This document shows positions 25,376-33,444 of a stretch of DNA of 64,000 nt, in pieces. Source of the DNA: Saprospiraceae bacterium (GTDB lineage: Bacteria; Bacteroidota; Bacteroidia; Chitinophagales; Saprospiraceae); NCBI GenBank assembly GCA_020627535.1, contig JAHDGU010000003.1:186001-250000 (forward strand). Direction: 5' to 3'. A program made the position numbers and the translations under genes. Within the stretch, counting starts at the first letter, position 1. Every line of letters begins with the position of its first letter. The notes below the pieces were generated by a model. That model saw nothing but the letters and a program-made list of their open reading frames with translations, made no database searches and was not told the origin of the DNA.

Positions 25376-26353
25376 CTAGAGATACATTTGGCTGCAGCCT
25401 CTGATCTCGGCATGATCCAAGCGCCCGAGAACCTCAAACCCTCCGTCCGCCGAGAGATCAATGATATCTTCCGTCGCTATAAACGCGCAACTATCGACAT
25501 TTGCTAGGTCAATCACACATGCCTGCCCTCTTCCCTCTAGCCTTACGGCAAATGGATCTTCAAGCTCAGCAACCAGCATCTTCATGCTAAGAGAACTATA
25601 GAACCTTCCACTCATTTTGGCGTAAGCCTGACTTGACAACTCGGTCATCCCATACTCCGAGTACAAGATCGCCTCAGGACACTGCCGCTGGAAAAAAATA
25701 AAAAGCTCCTCGGCAGTCAGCTCTGATCTTCTTCCCTTCATACCTCCAGTGTAGATGATCCTCATGGGTACGTCAAGAGGATATCGCTCTAGAAAGTCCA
25801 TCAGAGCGAAAGTCACTCCGAGCAGTATCACCTCTTTACCTCGCGCAACATCACTGCGAATAGCATGATGAAGCTCCTGATGATCATAGAGATACGATCC
25901 GGCATAGTCATAAGTCTCAGATATGAATGTCATCATATCCACGAGTGAACTATCTCCCTGCTCCATATATGATGGTAGCAGTGTGTAAAGTCTGCACTGA
26001 GGGTGGCTCGGGAAGTGCTTCTTCCAGCTATCAAGGGCTCCTGACCTGTACCAGTCTACATCGCGTATGTGATGCATCGACCTGACAGCTGAGCTGGTCG
26101 CACTGCTCTTGAAGACCTTGTCAGCATCCCACATCCCAGTCTTGACCACAGCACGCTTAAAGGCAGAAATGGGTAGATAAGGTATCTCTTGAAGGCATTG
26201 GGGGGCAGGATCACCTAGTAGCTTACACCAGTCTCGATAGACTAAATTGTGCTTACTCTGGAAAGAAAACAGCTTCATCGCAACATCCTCGAAGCTAGAA
26301 GCGTCTATATCTTTGACAGCACGTCGAAGCTCTTCTCTCTTATGCGCAAACAT
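25376..26353 (-). CDS. LuxE/PaaK-like acyl-protein synthetase family protein
   Basis: A 325-residue protein of the ANL-like LuxE group, which activates or transfers fatty acyl groups. Visible features are the N-terminal helical lead (FQSKHNLVYRDWCKLLG), IPYLPISAFKRAVVKTG, a phosphate-loop-like FKSSATSSAVRSMHH (Ser/Thr rich, the A3-type motif), YTGGMKGRR and YSEYGMTELSSQAY (adenylate-binding YGxTE), and a short GRLD end. It is shorter than PaaK and lacks the full C-terminal lid domain. No luxC or luxD neighbour is present, so luminescence is not implied. Its 5' end overlaps the divergent lipoprotein gene by 12 bases. A mini-hairpin repeat encodes AYAKM just after the YGMTE motif. Confidence 0.75.
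   Translation of the reverse strand: MFAHKREELRRAVKDIDASSFEDVAMKLFSFQSKHNLVYRDWCKLLGDPAPQCLQEIPYLPISAFKRAVVKTGMWDADKVFKSSATSSAVRSMHHIRDVDWYRSGALDSWKKHFPSHPQCRLYTLLPSYMEQGDSSLVDMMTFISETYDYAGSYLYDHQELHHAIRSDVARGKEVILLGVTFALMDFLERYPLDVPMRIIYTGGMKGRRSELTAEELFIFFQRQCPEAILYSEYGMTELSSQAYAKMSGRFYSSLSMKMLVAELEDPFAVRLEGRGQACVIDLANVDSCAFIATEDIIDLSADGGFEVLGRLDHAEIRGCSQMYL
25613..25628 (+). repeat. 16-base mini-hairpin repeat, GTAA-loop form
   Basis: Reads CATTTTGGCGTAAGCC, antisense in the LuxE-like gene, with sense codons for AYAKM. Confidence 0.82.
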
Positions 26354-26827
26354 GCTTTTTATCTATCAGTTTTGATCTTGGCCGTGAGCCAAGCCTGCGT
26401 CGATGAGCCCAGCATATCTGATGTGCCAAGAGTGGACTTTCTGTCGCTCAGCAAAGATACGATGGACCAAGGCATCAACTTCGGTGACTCAATCTTTGTC
26501 AGCTTCAGCTTTGAAGATGGTGACGGAGACCTTGGAGATATGGATGGAAGCAATATCTTCTTCATCGACCTCCGGGAAGAAGATGAATTTATCTCTCACA
26601 GATTTAGAATACCAGAATTGCCCAATGGCCAGAATGATCGGGCTGTCCAGGGTGAGATCACAGTCAAACTTCTCACTACCTGCTGTAAAAATGATCTACT
26701 CGATCCTTGCGAACCTAGTGAGGAGAAGCCATACGATATGGTGCAGTATGACATCTACATCCAAGATCTCGCCGGCAATCAGTCCAATCGCACCAGGACA
26801 TCTCCCATCATCTTGCGCTGTAATTAA
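26342..26827 (+). CDS. Conserved Bacteroidota lipoprotein, function unknown
   Basis: A 161-residue lipoprotein: MRKHAFYLSVLILAVSQACVDE gives a signal peptide with Cys at position 19. The mature part has VDFLSLSKDTMDQ and FSFEDGDGDLGDMDGSNIFF, an acidic GDGDLG motif that recurs in many Bacteroidota lipoproteins and may bind calcium, then LAGNQSNRTRTSPIIL, an Ig-like end. Two cysteine pairs are present late (TTCCKND, DPCE). The open frame extends upstream to 26249, but that part is antisense to the LuxE-like gene. The two start codons face each other with 12 bases shared, so each promoter must lie inside the other gene. Confidence 0.72.
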   Translation: MRKHAFYLSVLILAVSQACVDEPSISDVPRVDFLSLSKDTMDQGINFGDSIFVSFSFEDGDGDLGDMDGSNIFFIDLREEDEFISHRFRIPELPNGQNDRAVQGEITVKLLTTCCKNDLLDPCEPSEEKPYDMVQYDIYIQDLAGNQSNRTRTSPIILRCN

Positions 26828-27187
26828 TCACAGCTCGTCCAGCATAGATTGCATCTGAGCCACACTAGCCTTGCTGTTTCCTGCAGCCACTTGACCATCT
26901 ATGAAGAGTACAGGACGCTTGAGGAACGAATAATGCTCCAAAATGTACTTACGGTAATCTTGCTCAGTGAGCTCCATCTCGTGTAGACCTAGTTTGCGAT
27001 ACTGCATAGATCTTTTGCTGAAAAGGGATTCGTAGCTGCCAGAAATCTTAGCCATGGCGTCCAGCTCAGTGGCTTGTATTGACTCTGTCTTGATATCTTG
27101 GACTTCGACGTCTGTGTGATCCACGTCGATTTCTGTGCGAATTCTTTGGCAGGTCTTGCAAGTAGATAGGATGTAAAACTTCTTCAT
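26828..27187 (-). CDS. ArsC/Spx-family thioredoxin-fold protein
   Basis: A 119-residue protein beginning MKKFYILSTCKTCQRIRTEI, with the CxxC of Spx-like proteins rather than the single-Cys CxxxR of arsenate reductase. RPVLFIDGQVAAGNS near the end matches the ArsC-family RPI/L segment that holds the cis-proline. The frame upstream to 27364 is antisense to the phosphorylase gene and is rejected. The gene is tail-to-tail with the lipoprotein gene, the stops being adjacent, and divergent from the phosphorylase gene. A redox or stress role is plausible; arsenate reduction is not supported by anything nearby. Confidence 0.82.
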   Translation of the reverse strand: MKKFYILSTCKTCQRIRTEIDVDHTDVEVQDIKTESIQATELDAMAKISGSYESLFSKRSMQYRKLGLHEMELTEQDYRKYILEHYSFLKRPVLFIDGQVAAGNSKASVAQMQSMLDEL

Positions 27188-27208
27188 ATGGACACTAAAA
27201 ATCAAAAC

Positions 27209-27216
27209 TAACTTTG
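27209..27216 (+). promoter_or_regulatory. Exact TAnnTTTG box just before the phosphorylase gene
   Basis: TAACTTTG matches the Bacteroidota -7 consensus exactly but lies only 8 bases before the ATG at 27224. Use as a promoter would give a nearly leaderless mRNA. It may be a chance match. Confidence 0.3.
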
Positions 27217-27223
27217 GTTCATC

Positions 27224-28060
27224 ATGGGCCAGTATATCCTGACAGATGCAGAATTGATCGTACGTCCCGATGGTAGCATCTATCATCTTGGGATCAGGCC
27301 AGAGGAGCTGGCCAAGACCATCATCACTGTCGGTGATCCAGACCGTGTACCCATGGTCAGTCAATATCTGGATGAGATTGAGTTGGAGAAGCGCTCACGA
27401 GAGTTTGCCATACATACTGGTCGTCTAGGAGGGACTCGGATGAGTATCATCTCTACTGGCATTGGCACGGGCAATATTGAGATCGTCATGCATGAGCTTG
27501 ACTATTTGGTCAATATGGATCTCAACAGGCGCATTCCGCTGCAGCAGCACACCGGACTCCGCATTATCAGGCTAGGCACTAGTGGTGCTTTACAGCCTGA
27601 TATCCCTTGTGGATCTTTGCTGCTTTCGCAAAATGCATTTGCCGCTGATGGCCTCAATCGTTACTACCCTATTGATATCCCAGTGAATCATCCTATCAGT
27701 AACTCAGAGTTCTGGACTGACCACTGCTACTGGACGCAAGCAGATTCTGCCTTTGCCAGCGCGTTAGATCTTAGTTGTTTGCAAGGGGTCACTTACACCG
27801 CCCAAGGTTTTTATGCGCCGCAATATCGCAACACCAGGAAACAGCTCAACCGTGATAAGCAAAAACAGCTTCAGTCACTCGGAGTCAGCAATATTGAGAT
27901 GGAAACCGCTGGTATTTACCTCATGGCCGAGCACCTAGGACATTCTGCTCTATCGTACAATGCAATATTGGCCAACAGAGCTACTGGAGAATTTCACAAG
28001 CACCCTGGAAAGGCAGTAGAACAGATGATTAAGACAGTACTTGAGGCCCTTAGCCATTAG
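27224..28060 (+). CDS. Nucleoside phosphorylase (uridine phosphorylase family)
   Basis: Reversibly splits nucleosides into base and ribose-1-phosphate for salvage. The 278-residue protein carries TVGDPDRVPMVSQYLD (phosphate-binding GDPxR, residues about 39-42), ISTGIGTGNIEIVMHEL (about 82-98, the family GxG segment), RLGTSGALQPDIPCGSLLLS (about 124-143) and NIEMETAGIYLMAEHLG (the ribose-binding ExEMEx helix). These place it with NP-I hexameric phosphorylases, nearest to uridine phosphorylase; purine specificity cannot be excluded. Its last 11 bases overlap the convergent aldolase gene. A degenerate mini-hairpin repeat lies at 27621. Confidence 0.87.
   Translation: MGQYILTDAELIVRPDGSIYHLGIRPEELAKTIITVGDPDRVPMVSQYLDEIELEKRSREFAIHTGRLGGTRMSIISTGIGTGNIEIVMHELDYLVNMDLNRRIPLQQHTGLRIIRLGTSGALQPDIPCGSLLLSQNAFAADGLNRYYPIDIPVNHPISNSEFWTDHCYWTQADSAFASALDLSCLQGVTYTAQGFYAPQYRNTRKQLNRDKQKQLQSLGVSNIEMETAGIYLMAEHLGHSALSYNAILANRATGEFHKHPGKAVEQMIKTVLEALSH
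27621..27635 (-). repeat. Mini-hairpin repeat variant with one base missing
   Basis: On the minus strand it reads CATTTTGCGAAAGCA: CATTTT plus the GCGAAAGC core with one stem base lost. It is antisense in the phosphorylase gene. Confidence 0.5.
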
Positions 28061-28706
28061 CCTTCTTATGATCAGCAAGAAACTTCGCAAGCCCGATATC
28101 AGTCAATGGATGATTGAGCAGACCGAGAATTGACTTGAGTGGACAAGTCACGATATCTGCGCCGAGACGTGCAGCCTTCACGATATGCATAGGACCTCTG
28201 ATGCTAGCGGCTAGAATTTCTGTATCGTACTCTTGTATTTCATAGATCTCTGAGATATCCGCTATGAGATCTTCGCTCTCCCAAGAGATATCATCTACTC
28301 GACCCATGAATGGCGAGATATAGCTCGCTCCTGCCTTTGCGGCCAAGATTGCTTGACCTGCTGAGAATACCAGCGTACAATTGGTCTTGATACCCTGCTC
28401 AGAAAGACTTGCTAGAGCCTTGACACCATCCTTGATCATAGGTATTTTGATCACGATATTGGGCGCAATCTCCTTGAGTCTGAGCGCTTCTTCCATCATG
28501 CCGCCGTAGTCAGTGGAAATGACTTCTGCACTCACATCACCTGAGACGATATCGCAGATCTTTTTGTAGTGCGCCATGATATTCTCTTGACCAGAAATAC
28601 CTTCTTTGGCCATGAGAGATGGATTAGTGGTGACACCATCGAGGATACCTAGATCAGCAGCTTCTCGGATGTCATCAAGATTGGCTGTATCGACGAAAAA
28701 TTTCAT
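28050..28706 (-). CDS. fsa: Transaldolase-like fructose-6-phosphate aldolase
   Basis: A 218-residue class I aldolase of the small transaldolase group (FSA/TalC). The ATG at 28706 starts MKFFVDTANLDDIREAADLG, the family opening. TTNPSLMAKEG (about residues 26-36) is the substrate loop, NIVIKIPMIKDGVKAL (about 81-96) holds the Schiff-base Lys, and CTLVFSAGQAILAAKAGASY and ISPFMGRVDD follow as in the family. Short transaldolases of this type can be true transaldolases (TalB5) or aldolases, so the exact reaction is uncertain. A longer reading frame to 28790 runs into the SRP RNA gene and is rejected. Confidence 0.9.
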   Translation of the reverse strand: MKFFVDTANLDDIREAADLGILDGVTTNPSLMAKEGISGQENIMAHYKKICDIVSGDVSAEVISTDYGGMMEEALRLKEIAPNIVIKIPMIKDGVKALASLSEQGIKTNCTLVFSAGQAILAAKAGASYISPFMGRVDDISWESEDLIADISEIYEIQEYDTEILAASIRGPMHIVKAARLGADIVTCPLKSILGLLNHPLTDIGLAKFLADHKKANG

Positions 28707-28737
28707 AAGGGTGGTGAATGAGTTGAGGCATAAAAAG

Positions 28738-28843
28738 AAAAAAGGTGAGAAATCAAAACGCACTGCTACAACCTCGTACCCTTGCTGCATTTCTGCCCTG
28801 GGGGGATTTAGAGGGAGCTAGTCGATTGACTCTCACCGACGCA
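28738..28843 (-). ncRNA. ffs: Bacterial small signal recognition particle RNA
   Basis: On the minus strand the gap between the aldolase and rluA-type genes holds CCAGGGCAGAAATGCAGCAA. This is the domain IV hairpin of SRP RNA: an AGGGC side, an apical loop, then GCAGCA. The outer helix closes over distance: GGTGAGA (28837-28831) pairs with TCTCACC (28750-28744). Six U (28743-28738) follow directly, giving an intrinsic terminator. A perfect TACTTTTG -7 box overlaps the 5' edge. The length of about 95-100 bases fits the short SRP RNA that binds Ffh. The exact 5' end is estimated. Confidence 0.88.
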
Positions 28844-28849
28844 AAAGTA
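28842..28849 (-). promoter_or_regulatory. -7 promoter box of the SRP RNA gene
   Basis: On the minus strand TACTTTTG matches TAnnTTTG exactly and sits immediately before the paired 5' end of the RNA, consistent with a start a few bases downstream. No clear TTTG -33 box is visible. Confidence 0.65.
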
Positions 28850-28851
28850 AA

Positions 28852-29550
28852 TCACTTTGGGGAATCTGGAATCAGCTCTTTGACTGAATCCCATAGTTCG
28901 TTTTGTGGCGGTCTTGCAATGATCAAGATTTGCTCTTCTTTTTTGACAGGATGTTCAAAGGCAAGACTCCAGGCATGTAAGCCAAAGACTTTACTGTCAT
29001 GAATCACCTGACCACCATATTTCCGATCACCCACGAGTGGACATCCTATCGCAGCCAGCTGTACGCGGATCTGATGAGATCTGCCAGTGATAGGCCTTAC
29101 GGCCAAAAGCGCCAATGACTTGTGCTGAGCAACTATCCGGTAGTGGAGTTGAGCAGGCTTGGCTCCAGCAGCGTTCTTTTTGACGAAAGTCTTATTCTTC
29201 TGTCGATCCTTGAAGAGATAATGCTCGAGCATTCCTTCTCGAGGATTGGGCATCTGACTGCTGAGACATAGATAGTGCTTTGTGATTTCTCGAGACTTGA
29301 ACTTCTCATTCATGCGGGACAGGGCCTTGCCTGTCTTGGCAAATAGCATCACCCCTGAAGTAGGTCGATCAAGTCGATGGATCAGTCCACAAAACACATT
29401 CCCTGGCTTGTCATATCGTCTCTTGATATCCGCCATCACGATACTACGCAAATCTCTCACCTGAGAGCTGTCAGACTGGGAAGGGACTCCGACCCACTTA
29501 TTGATGGCAATGAGGTGATTGTCCTCATAGAGTATATCGAGAGCTTTCAC
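28852..29550 (-). CDS. RluA-family 23S/tRNA pseudouridine synthase
   Basis: A 232-residue pseudouridine synthase. It opens with LDILYEDNHLIAINKWVGVP and holds the catalytic motif GLIHRLDRPTSGVMLFAKT (Asp at about residue 61 in HRLDRPTSG). RPITGRSHQIRVQLAAIGCP (about 152-171) is the second conserved RluA block, and GDRKYGG follows. There is no S4 domain, as in RluA and TruC subfamilies, so target specificity is open. It lies upstream of the SRP RNA gene on the same strand, its stop being only a few bases from the RNA promoter. It is divergent from ald. Confidence 0.92.
   Translation of the reverse strand: MKALDILYEDNHLIAINKWVGVPSQSDSSQVRDLRSIVMADIKRRYDKPGNVFCGLIHRLDRPTSGVMLFAKTGKALSRMNEKFKSREITKHYLCLSSQMPNPREGMLEHYLFKDRQKNKTFVKKNAAGAKPAQLHYRIVAQHKSLALLAVRPITGRSHQIRVQLAAIGCPLVGDRKYGGQVIHDSKVFGLHAWSLAFEHPVKKEEQILIIARPPQNELWDSVKELIPDSPK
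29093..29109 (-). repeat. Possible mini-hairpin variant with a GGCC/GGCC stem
   Basis: On the minus strand CTTTTGGCCGTAAGGCC forms TTTT, then GGCC-GTAA-GGCC: a four-pair stem with a GNRA loop. It lies in the conserved RPITG codons, so it may be coincidence. Confidence 0.3.
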
Positions 29551-29643
29551 AAGGACGAAGATGAGAAAAAATCTCCGTCCACCTCTCTATGACCACTCAT
29601 CTCTGGCTATTGAATATTTCTATGCAATTCCATATGCAAGTCA

Positions 29644-29651
29644 TACCTTCG
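29644..29651 (+). promoter_or_regulatory. Candidate -7 box of ald
   Basis: TACCTTCG, 51 bases before the ATG at 29702, with one mismatch to TAnnTTTG. It is the same octamer as upstream of 14610. Confidence 0.3.
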
Positions 29652-29701
29652 CGTGCAGGAACCAAACCGATTTTTTACCTCCAACCAAGCACTACGACAC
29701 T

Positions 29702-30814
29702 ATGATCATCGGAGTACCAAAAGAGATAAAAACCAACGAAAATCGTATCGCTGTCACACCAGCCGGAGTCATGGAACTGGTCAAGCACGGCCACACTGTA
29801 TATGTCCAAAAAAGTGGAGGCCTTGGCAGCGGATATTCTGATCAAATGTATATCGATGCTGGAGCTGAAGTACTACCGAGCATTGAAGATGTATACCAAA
29901 AGGCAGAGATGATCATCAAGGTCAAAGAGCCAATCGAACAGGAGTACCCTTTGATCAAATCACATCATCTACTCTTCACATATTTCCACTTTGCGAGCTA
30001 CGAGCCCTTGACCAGAGCCATGATCGAGAGCGGAGCGACTTGCCTTGCTTATGAGACAGTCATGACTCCTGACCGGAAGCTGCCCTTGCTTGTTCCAATG
30101 AGCGAAGTGGCAGGACGCATGGCCATTCAGCAAGGAGCTAAGTATCTTGAAAGTCCGATGGAAGGTAAAGGTGTACTACTGGGAGGCGTCCCTGGCGTCA
30201 AGCGCGGGAAAGTCATCATCCTTGGTGGAGGTGTCGTAGGGATACAAGCAGCCAAGATGGCGGCTGGTCTCGGAGCAGATGTCACCATTTTTGATATCAA
30301 CCTGGATCGCTTGAGATATCTCGCCGATGTCATGCCTGCCAATGTCACGACGGAGTACAGTAATGAATACAACATCCGAGCCGCAATCAAGGAAGCTGAT
30401 TTGATCGTGGGAGCAGTACTGATCCCAGGTGCCAAGGCGCCAAGCCTCATCACTCGTGAGATGCTCAAAGACATGGAAGCCGGTACAGTCCTGGTAGATG
30501 TTGCAGTCGATCAAGGTGGGTGTATCGAGACATGTAGACCCACGACTCATAAGGATCCCATATTCATCGTCGATGACATCGTGCACTATTGTGTGGCAAA
30601 TATGCCGGGTGCCGTTCCTCGTACGAGCACCATTGCATTGACCAATGCTACACTACCCTACGCCATAGAGTTAGCCAACAATGGTTGGAAAAAAGCGATC
30701 GCAAGAAGACCTGAATTAAAACCTGGTCTCAACATCATCAATGGTAAGATCGTTTATGAAAACGTTGCCAAGGCATTTAATCTAGATTATCACCCAATCG
30801 ATACAATACTTTAA
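29702..30814 (+). CDS. ald: Alanine dehydrogenase
   Basis: Oxidatively deaminates L-alanine to pyruvate with NAD. The ATG at 29702 starts MIIGVPKEIKTNENRIAVTP, the canonical N-terminus, giving 370 residues; the frame to 29561 is leader. Conserved parts are the catalytic Lys/His region (IIKVKEPIEQEYPLIKSHHL then LFTYFHFA, about residues 72-100), MSEVAGRMAIQQGAKYLE (about 133-150) and the Rossmann loop ILGGGVVGIQAAKMAAGLGA (about 173-192). IVDDIVHYCVANMPGAVPRT (about 289-308) is a hallmark of Ald. It stops 3 bases before sucC, so the two are probably co-transcribed, linking alanine use to the citric acid cycle. Confidence 0.95.
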   Translation: MIIGVPKEIKTNENRIAVTPAGVMELVKHGHTVYVQKSGGLGSGYSDQMYIDAGAEVLPSIEDVYQKAEMIIKVKEPIEQEYPLIKSHHLLFTYFHFASYEPLTRAMIESGATCLAYETVMTPDRKLPLLVPMSEVAGRMAIQQGAKYLESPMEGKGVLLGGVPGVKRGKVIILGGGVVGIQAAKMAAGLGADVTIFDINLDRLRYLADVMPANVTTEYSNEYNIRAAIKEADLIVGAVLIPGAKAPSLITREMLKDMEAGTVLVDVAVDQGGCIETCRPTTHKDPIFIVDDIVHYCVANMPGAVPRTSTIALTNATLPYAIELANNGWKKAIARRPELKPGLNIINGKIVYENVAKAFNLDYHPIDTIL

Positions 30815-30817
30815 TTC

Positions 30818-32020
30818 ATGAATCTTCACGAATATCAAGCAAAGGAGCTCCTCAAGAGCTTCGGAATCAAAATACAGGAAGGAATCGTCGCAGAAAGTGT
30901 GGACCAAGCTGTGGAAGCTTACGAGGAAATCACTTCACGCACAGGTACTGACGTTGCTGTGGTCAAAGCACAGATTCACGCAGGTGGACGTGGCAAAGGA
31001 GGCGGTGTAAAGTTGGTGAAGAGTCTTGAAGAGCTTAAAGAGCATGCAGGTAATATCCTATGGATGATGCTCAAGACTCCCCAGACTCCTGGTGGGCTTG
31101 AAGGTCCTGGAAAGCTTGTCAGCAAAATTTTGATTGCTGAAGATGCATACCGACCTGACTTTGATGCATGTAAAGAGTTTTACATGTCTGTGCTAATGGA
31201 CAGAGGCAGCAAGCGCAACGTCATCGTCTACAGCACGGAAGGTGGAATGGACATCGAGAAGGTGGCAGAAGAAACTCCACACCTCGTACACAAAGAATTT
31301 ATCGATCCGACTCTAGGAATTCAAGGATATCAACTGCGCAAGATTGCATTCAATCTTGGACTTTCTGGAGCCGCATTCAAGGATATGACCAAGTTTGTCT
31401 CTAAACTCTACAAGGCATTCGTGACGAGTGATGCTTCGCTCTTTGAGATCAACCCATGTCTTAAGAATGCGCATGACGAGATCGTCGCGGTGGACAGTAA
31501 AGTTTCCCTAGATGACAATGCGCTCTTCAGACATCCAGACCTCGCCGAGCTCAGAGATGAGTCAGAGGAAGATCCTACCGAGGTCGAAGCTAAAAGCTAT
31601 GGACTCAATTATGTCAATCTTGATGGCAATGTAGGATGTATGGTCAATGGTGCTGGTCTTGCTATGGCCACGATGGACATCATCAAGCTGAGTGGTGGTG
31701 ATCCTGCGAATTTTCTTGATGTAGGAGGTACAGCAGACGCTGCACGCGTCGAGCAAGCGTTCCGCATCATTTTGAGAGATCCAAAGGTCAAGGCCATCCT
31801 GATCAACATCTTTGGCGGGATCGTTCGCTGTGACCGGGTAGCCAATGGTGTGGTGGATGCATACAAGAATATGGGCAATATCAATGTACCCATTATCGTC
31901 AGGCTTCAAGGAACCAATGCAGACATCGCCAAAAAGATCATAGACGAGTCAGGCCTAGAGGTGCACAGTGCAATCCAGCTTCACGAAGCAGCAGCGCTCG
32001 TAGAACAGGTCTTGGCCTAA
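30818..32020 (+). CDS. sucC: Succinate-CoA ligase (ADP/GDP-forming) beta subunit
   Basis: ATP-grasp subunit of the succinyl-CoA synthetase of the citric acid cycle. The 400-residue protein begins MNLHEYQAKELLKSFGI and has KAQIHAGGRGKGGGVKLV (residues about 50-67, the nucleotide loop), LFEINPCLK (about 207) and NIFGGIVRCDRVANGVVDA (about 329-347), which contacts the phosphohistidine loop of SucD. Length is normal. sucD is not adjacent, which is common in this phylum. It is 3 bases after ald and followed by xseA at 10 bases. Confidence 0.96.
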   Translation: MNLHEYQAKELLKSFGIKIQEGIVAESVDQAVEAYEEITSRTGTDVAVVKAQIHAGGRGKGGGVKLVKSLEELKEHAGNILWMMLKTPQTPGGLEGPGKLVSKILIAEDAYRPDFDACKEFYMSVLMDRGSKRNVIVYSTEGGMDIEKVAEETPHLVHKEFIDPTLGIQGYQLRKIAFNLGLSGAAFKDMTKFVSKLYKAFVTSDASLFEINPCLKNAHDEIVAVDSKVSLDDNALFRHPDLAELRDESEEDPTEVEAKSYGLNYVNLDGNVGCMVNGAGLAMATMDIIKLSGGDPANFLDVGGTADAARVEQAFRIILRDPKVKAILINIFGGIVRCDRVANGVVDAYKNMGNINVPIIVRLQGTNADIAKKIIDESGLEVHSAIQLHEAAALVEQVLA

Positions 32021-32030
32021 GTCTACGACT

Positions 32031-33260
32031 TTGCAGACACACTACTCTCTCTACGAGCTCAATCAATACATCCGACAGGCTGTTGCGCTCAACTTTGAGG
32101 AGGCTGTATGGATTGAAGCAGAGATCGCTCAGATCAGCTTCAGCGGTAGACATGCCTATCTTGATCTTTGGCAAAAAGACGCTGATACCGAAGAGATCAT
32201 GGCTCAGTCAGGTGCGGTGATCTGGGCGGACAAACTGTCCTTTGTCAAGAAAAAACTGAACAGCCTCTTTCATGACATCTTGAGTCCAGGAATCAATGTA
32301 CTCATCAAAGTCAAACCAGACTTTCATGAGAGATACGGTCTGAAGCTCGTGATCCAAGATCTAGATCCCAGCTTTACAATCGGTCAACTGGCTCTAAAAA
32401 AAGAAGAAGCTCTCCGTAAATTACGCCAAGAAAATCTTGTTGATCGCAATGCTCAGCTTCCATTGGCATCTGTCATCCAGCGCATCGCGGTGATGTCCTC
32501 AGAGACCAGTGCTGGCTATCAAGACTTCATGGAACAACTATATAGCAATGACTATGGCTATGACTTTGACGTCACACTCTATCCGATCTCAGTACAGGGC
32601 GTGAATGTCTCCCAAGACCTTGGACATCAGATGGGTGAGATCCATTTGGCCGACAGGCCCTACGATCTGATTGTTATCATCAGGGGTGGTGGTTCCAAGA
32701 TGGACCTAGCAGCATTCGACGAGTATGATACTGCCAAGATCATCGCACTCAGCGATATACCAGTCCTCACGGGTATAGGCCATGAGAGGGATGATTCCTT
32801 GTGTGATCTAGTGAGTCAGATCCGTGTCAAGACGCCTACTGCTGCAGCTGACCACATCGTACAGTACAATTTGAGTTTTGAGCAAGCAGTTTACAATCTC
32901 TTCAATGAGATCTCTGACATCAGCTGGTGGTATCTCAACCGGGAAAGATCTCAGCTTGAATCTATAGCGCAAAACCTCCACAATATGGCGCGCAATCGCA
33001 TTCGTACTGAAAACTATTCACTCTCACTCCAACATCAATCTCTTAATCATCTCATACAATCGAGACTGACACGAGAAGCTCATCAAATAGATCGAGCTGC
33101 TGCTGTGGTACAAGAGAGAGATCCCATTCACATCCTCAAACGAGGATATTCCATGACTGTCAAAGGAGATACTGTGATCATGTCTCCTAGTCAGCTTAGC
33201 ACCGGAGACATCATCACTACCACTGTCGCCAAGGGTGACTTCACCAGTAAAGTCAACTGA
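32031..33260 (+). CDS. xseA: Exodeoxyribonuclease VII large subunit
   Basis: Nuclease subunit that trims single-stranded DNA. The 409-residue reading begins at TTG 32031 (MQTHYSLYELNQYIRQAVAL); no ATG is available near the OB-fold start, so TTG initiation is likely. An N-terminal OB fold (about residues 5-105) includes WIEAEIAQISFSGRHAYLDL. The catalytic core has IAVMSSETSAGYQDF, YPISVQGVNVSQDLG and IIRGGGSKMDLAAFDEYDTA (about 221-240). VLTGIGHERDDSLCDLVSQI then RVKTPTAAADHI is the most conserved block of the family. The coiled region after 290 is shorter than in E. coli XseA. xseB starts 1 base after its stop. Confidence 0.93.
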   Translation: MQTHYSLYELNQYIRQAVALNFEEAVWIEAEIAQISFSGRHAYLDLWQKDADTEEIMAQSGAVIWADKLSFVKKKLNSLFHDILSPGINVLIKVKPDFHERYGLKLVIQDLDPSFTIGQLALKKEEALRKLRQENLVDRNAQLPLASVIQRIAVMSSETSAGYQDFMEQLYSNDYGYDFDVTLYPISVQGVNVSQDLGHQMGEIHLADRPYDLIVIIRGGGSKMDLAAFDEYDTAKIIALSDIPVLTGIGHERDDSLCDLVSQIRVKTPTAAADHIVQYNLSFEQAVYNLFNEISDISWWYLNRERSQLESIAQNLHNMARNRIRTENYSLSLQHQSLNHLIQSRLTREAHQIDRAAAVVQERDPIHILKRGYSMTVKGDTVIMSPSQLSTGDIITTTVAKGDFTSKVN

Positions 33261-33261
33261 C

Positions 33262-33444
33262 ATGCCAAAAATCAACTACGATAAGGCTAAGGCCGAATTG
33301 ACGAAAATCCTCTCAGAACTCGAGTCTGATCAATTGCCAATCGAGCAACTCTCCAAGAAGGTCAAGCGTGCTAAAGTGCTGATCGAGAGCTGTCAAGCCG
33401 CCCTTCGTCAAGTAGAGGCAGACTTGTCAGACGAAGAAGAATAA
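33262..33444 (+). CDS. xseB: Exodeoxyribonuclease VII small subunit
   Basis: A 60-residue acidic helical protein, MPKINYDKAKAELTKILSEL, with QLPIEQLSKKVKRAKVLIES, matching XseB in length and pattern. The ATG at 33262 is chosen because it follows the xseA stop by one base and gives the family N-terminus; a frame from 33235 lies inside xseA. It caps the XseA coiled arm. Its last 37 bases overlap the 3' end of the opposite-strand glycosyltransferase gene. Confidence 0.93.
   Translation: MPKINYDKAKAELTKILSELESDQLPIEQLSKKVKRAKVLIESCQAALRQVEADLSDEEE

Noticed and set aside
25376-26353. Bioluminescence function for the LuxE-like gene
   Set aside because: No luxA, luxB, luxC or luxD is nearby, and LuxE-type folds are common in Bacteroidota for other acyl transfers.
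26828-27364. 178-codon reading of the ArsC-like gene
   Set aside because: The first 59 codons are antisense to the phosphorylase gene; MKKFYILSTCKTC at 27187 is the family start.
28707-28790. N-terminal extension of the aldolase
   Set aside because: It runs through the conserved domain IV region of the SRP RNA and lacks the family N-terminus, which begins at 28706.
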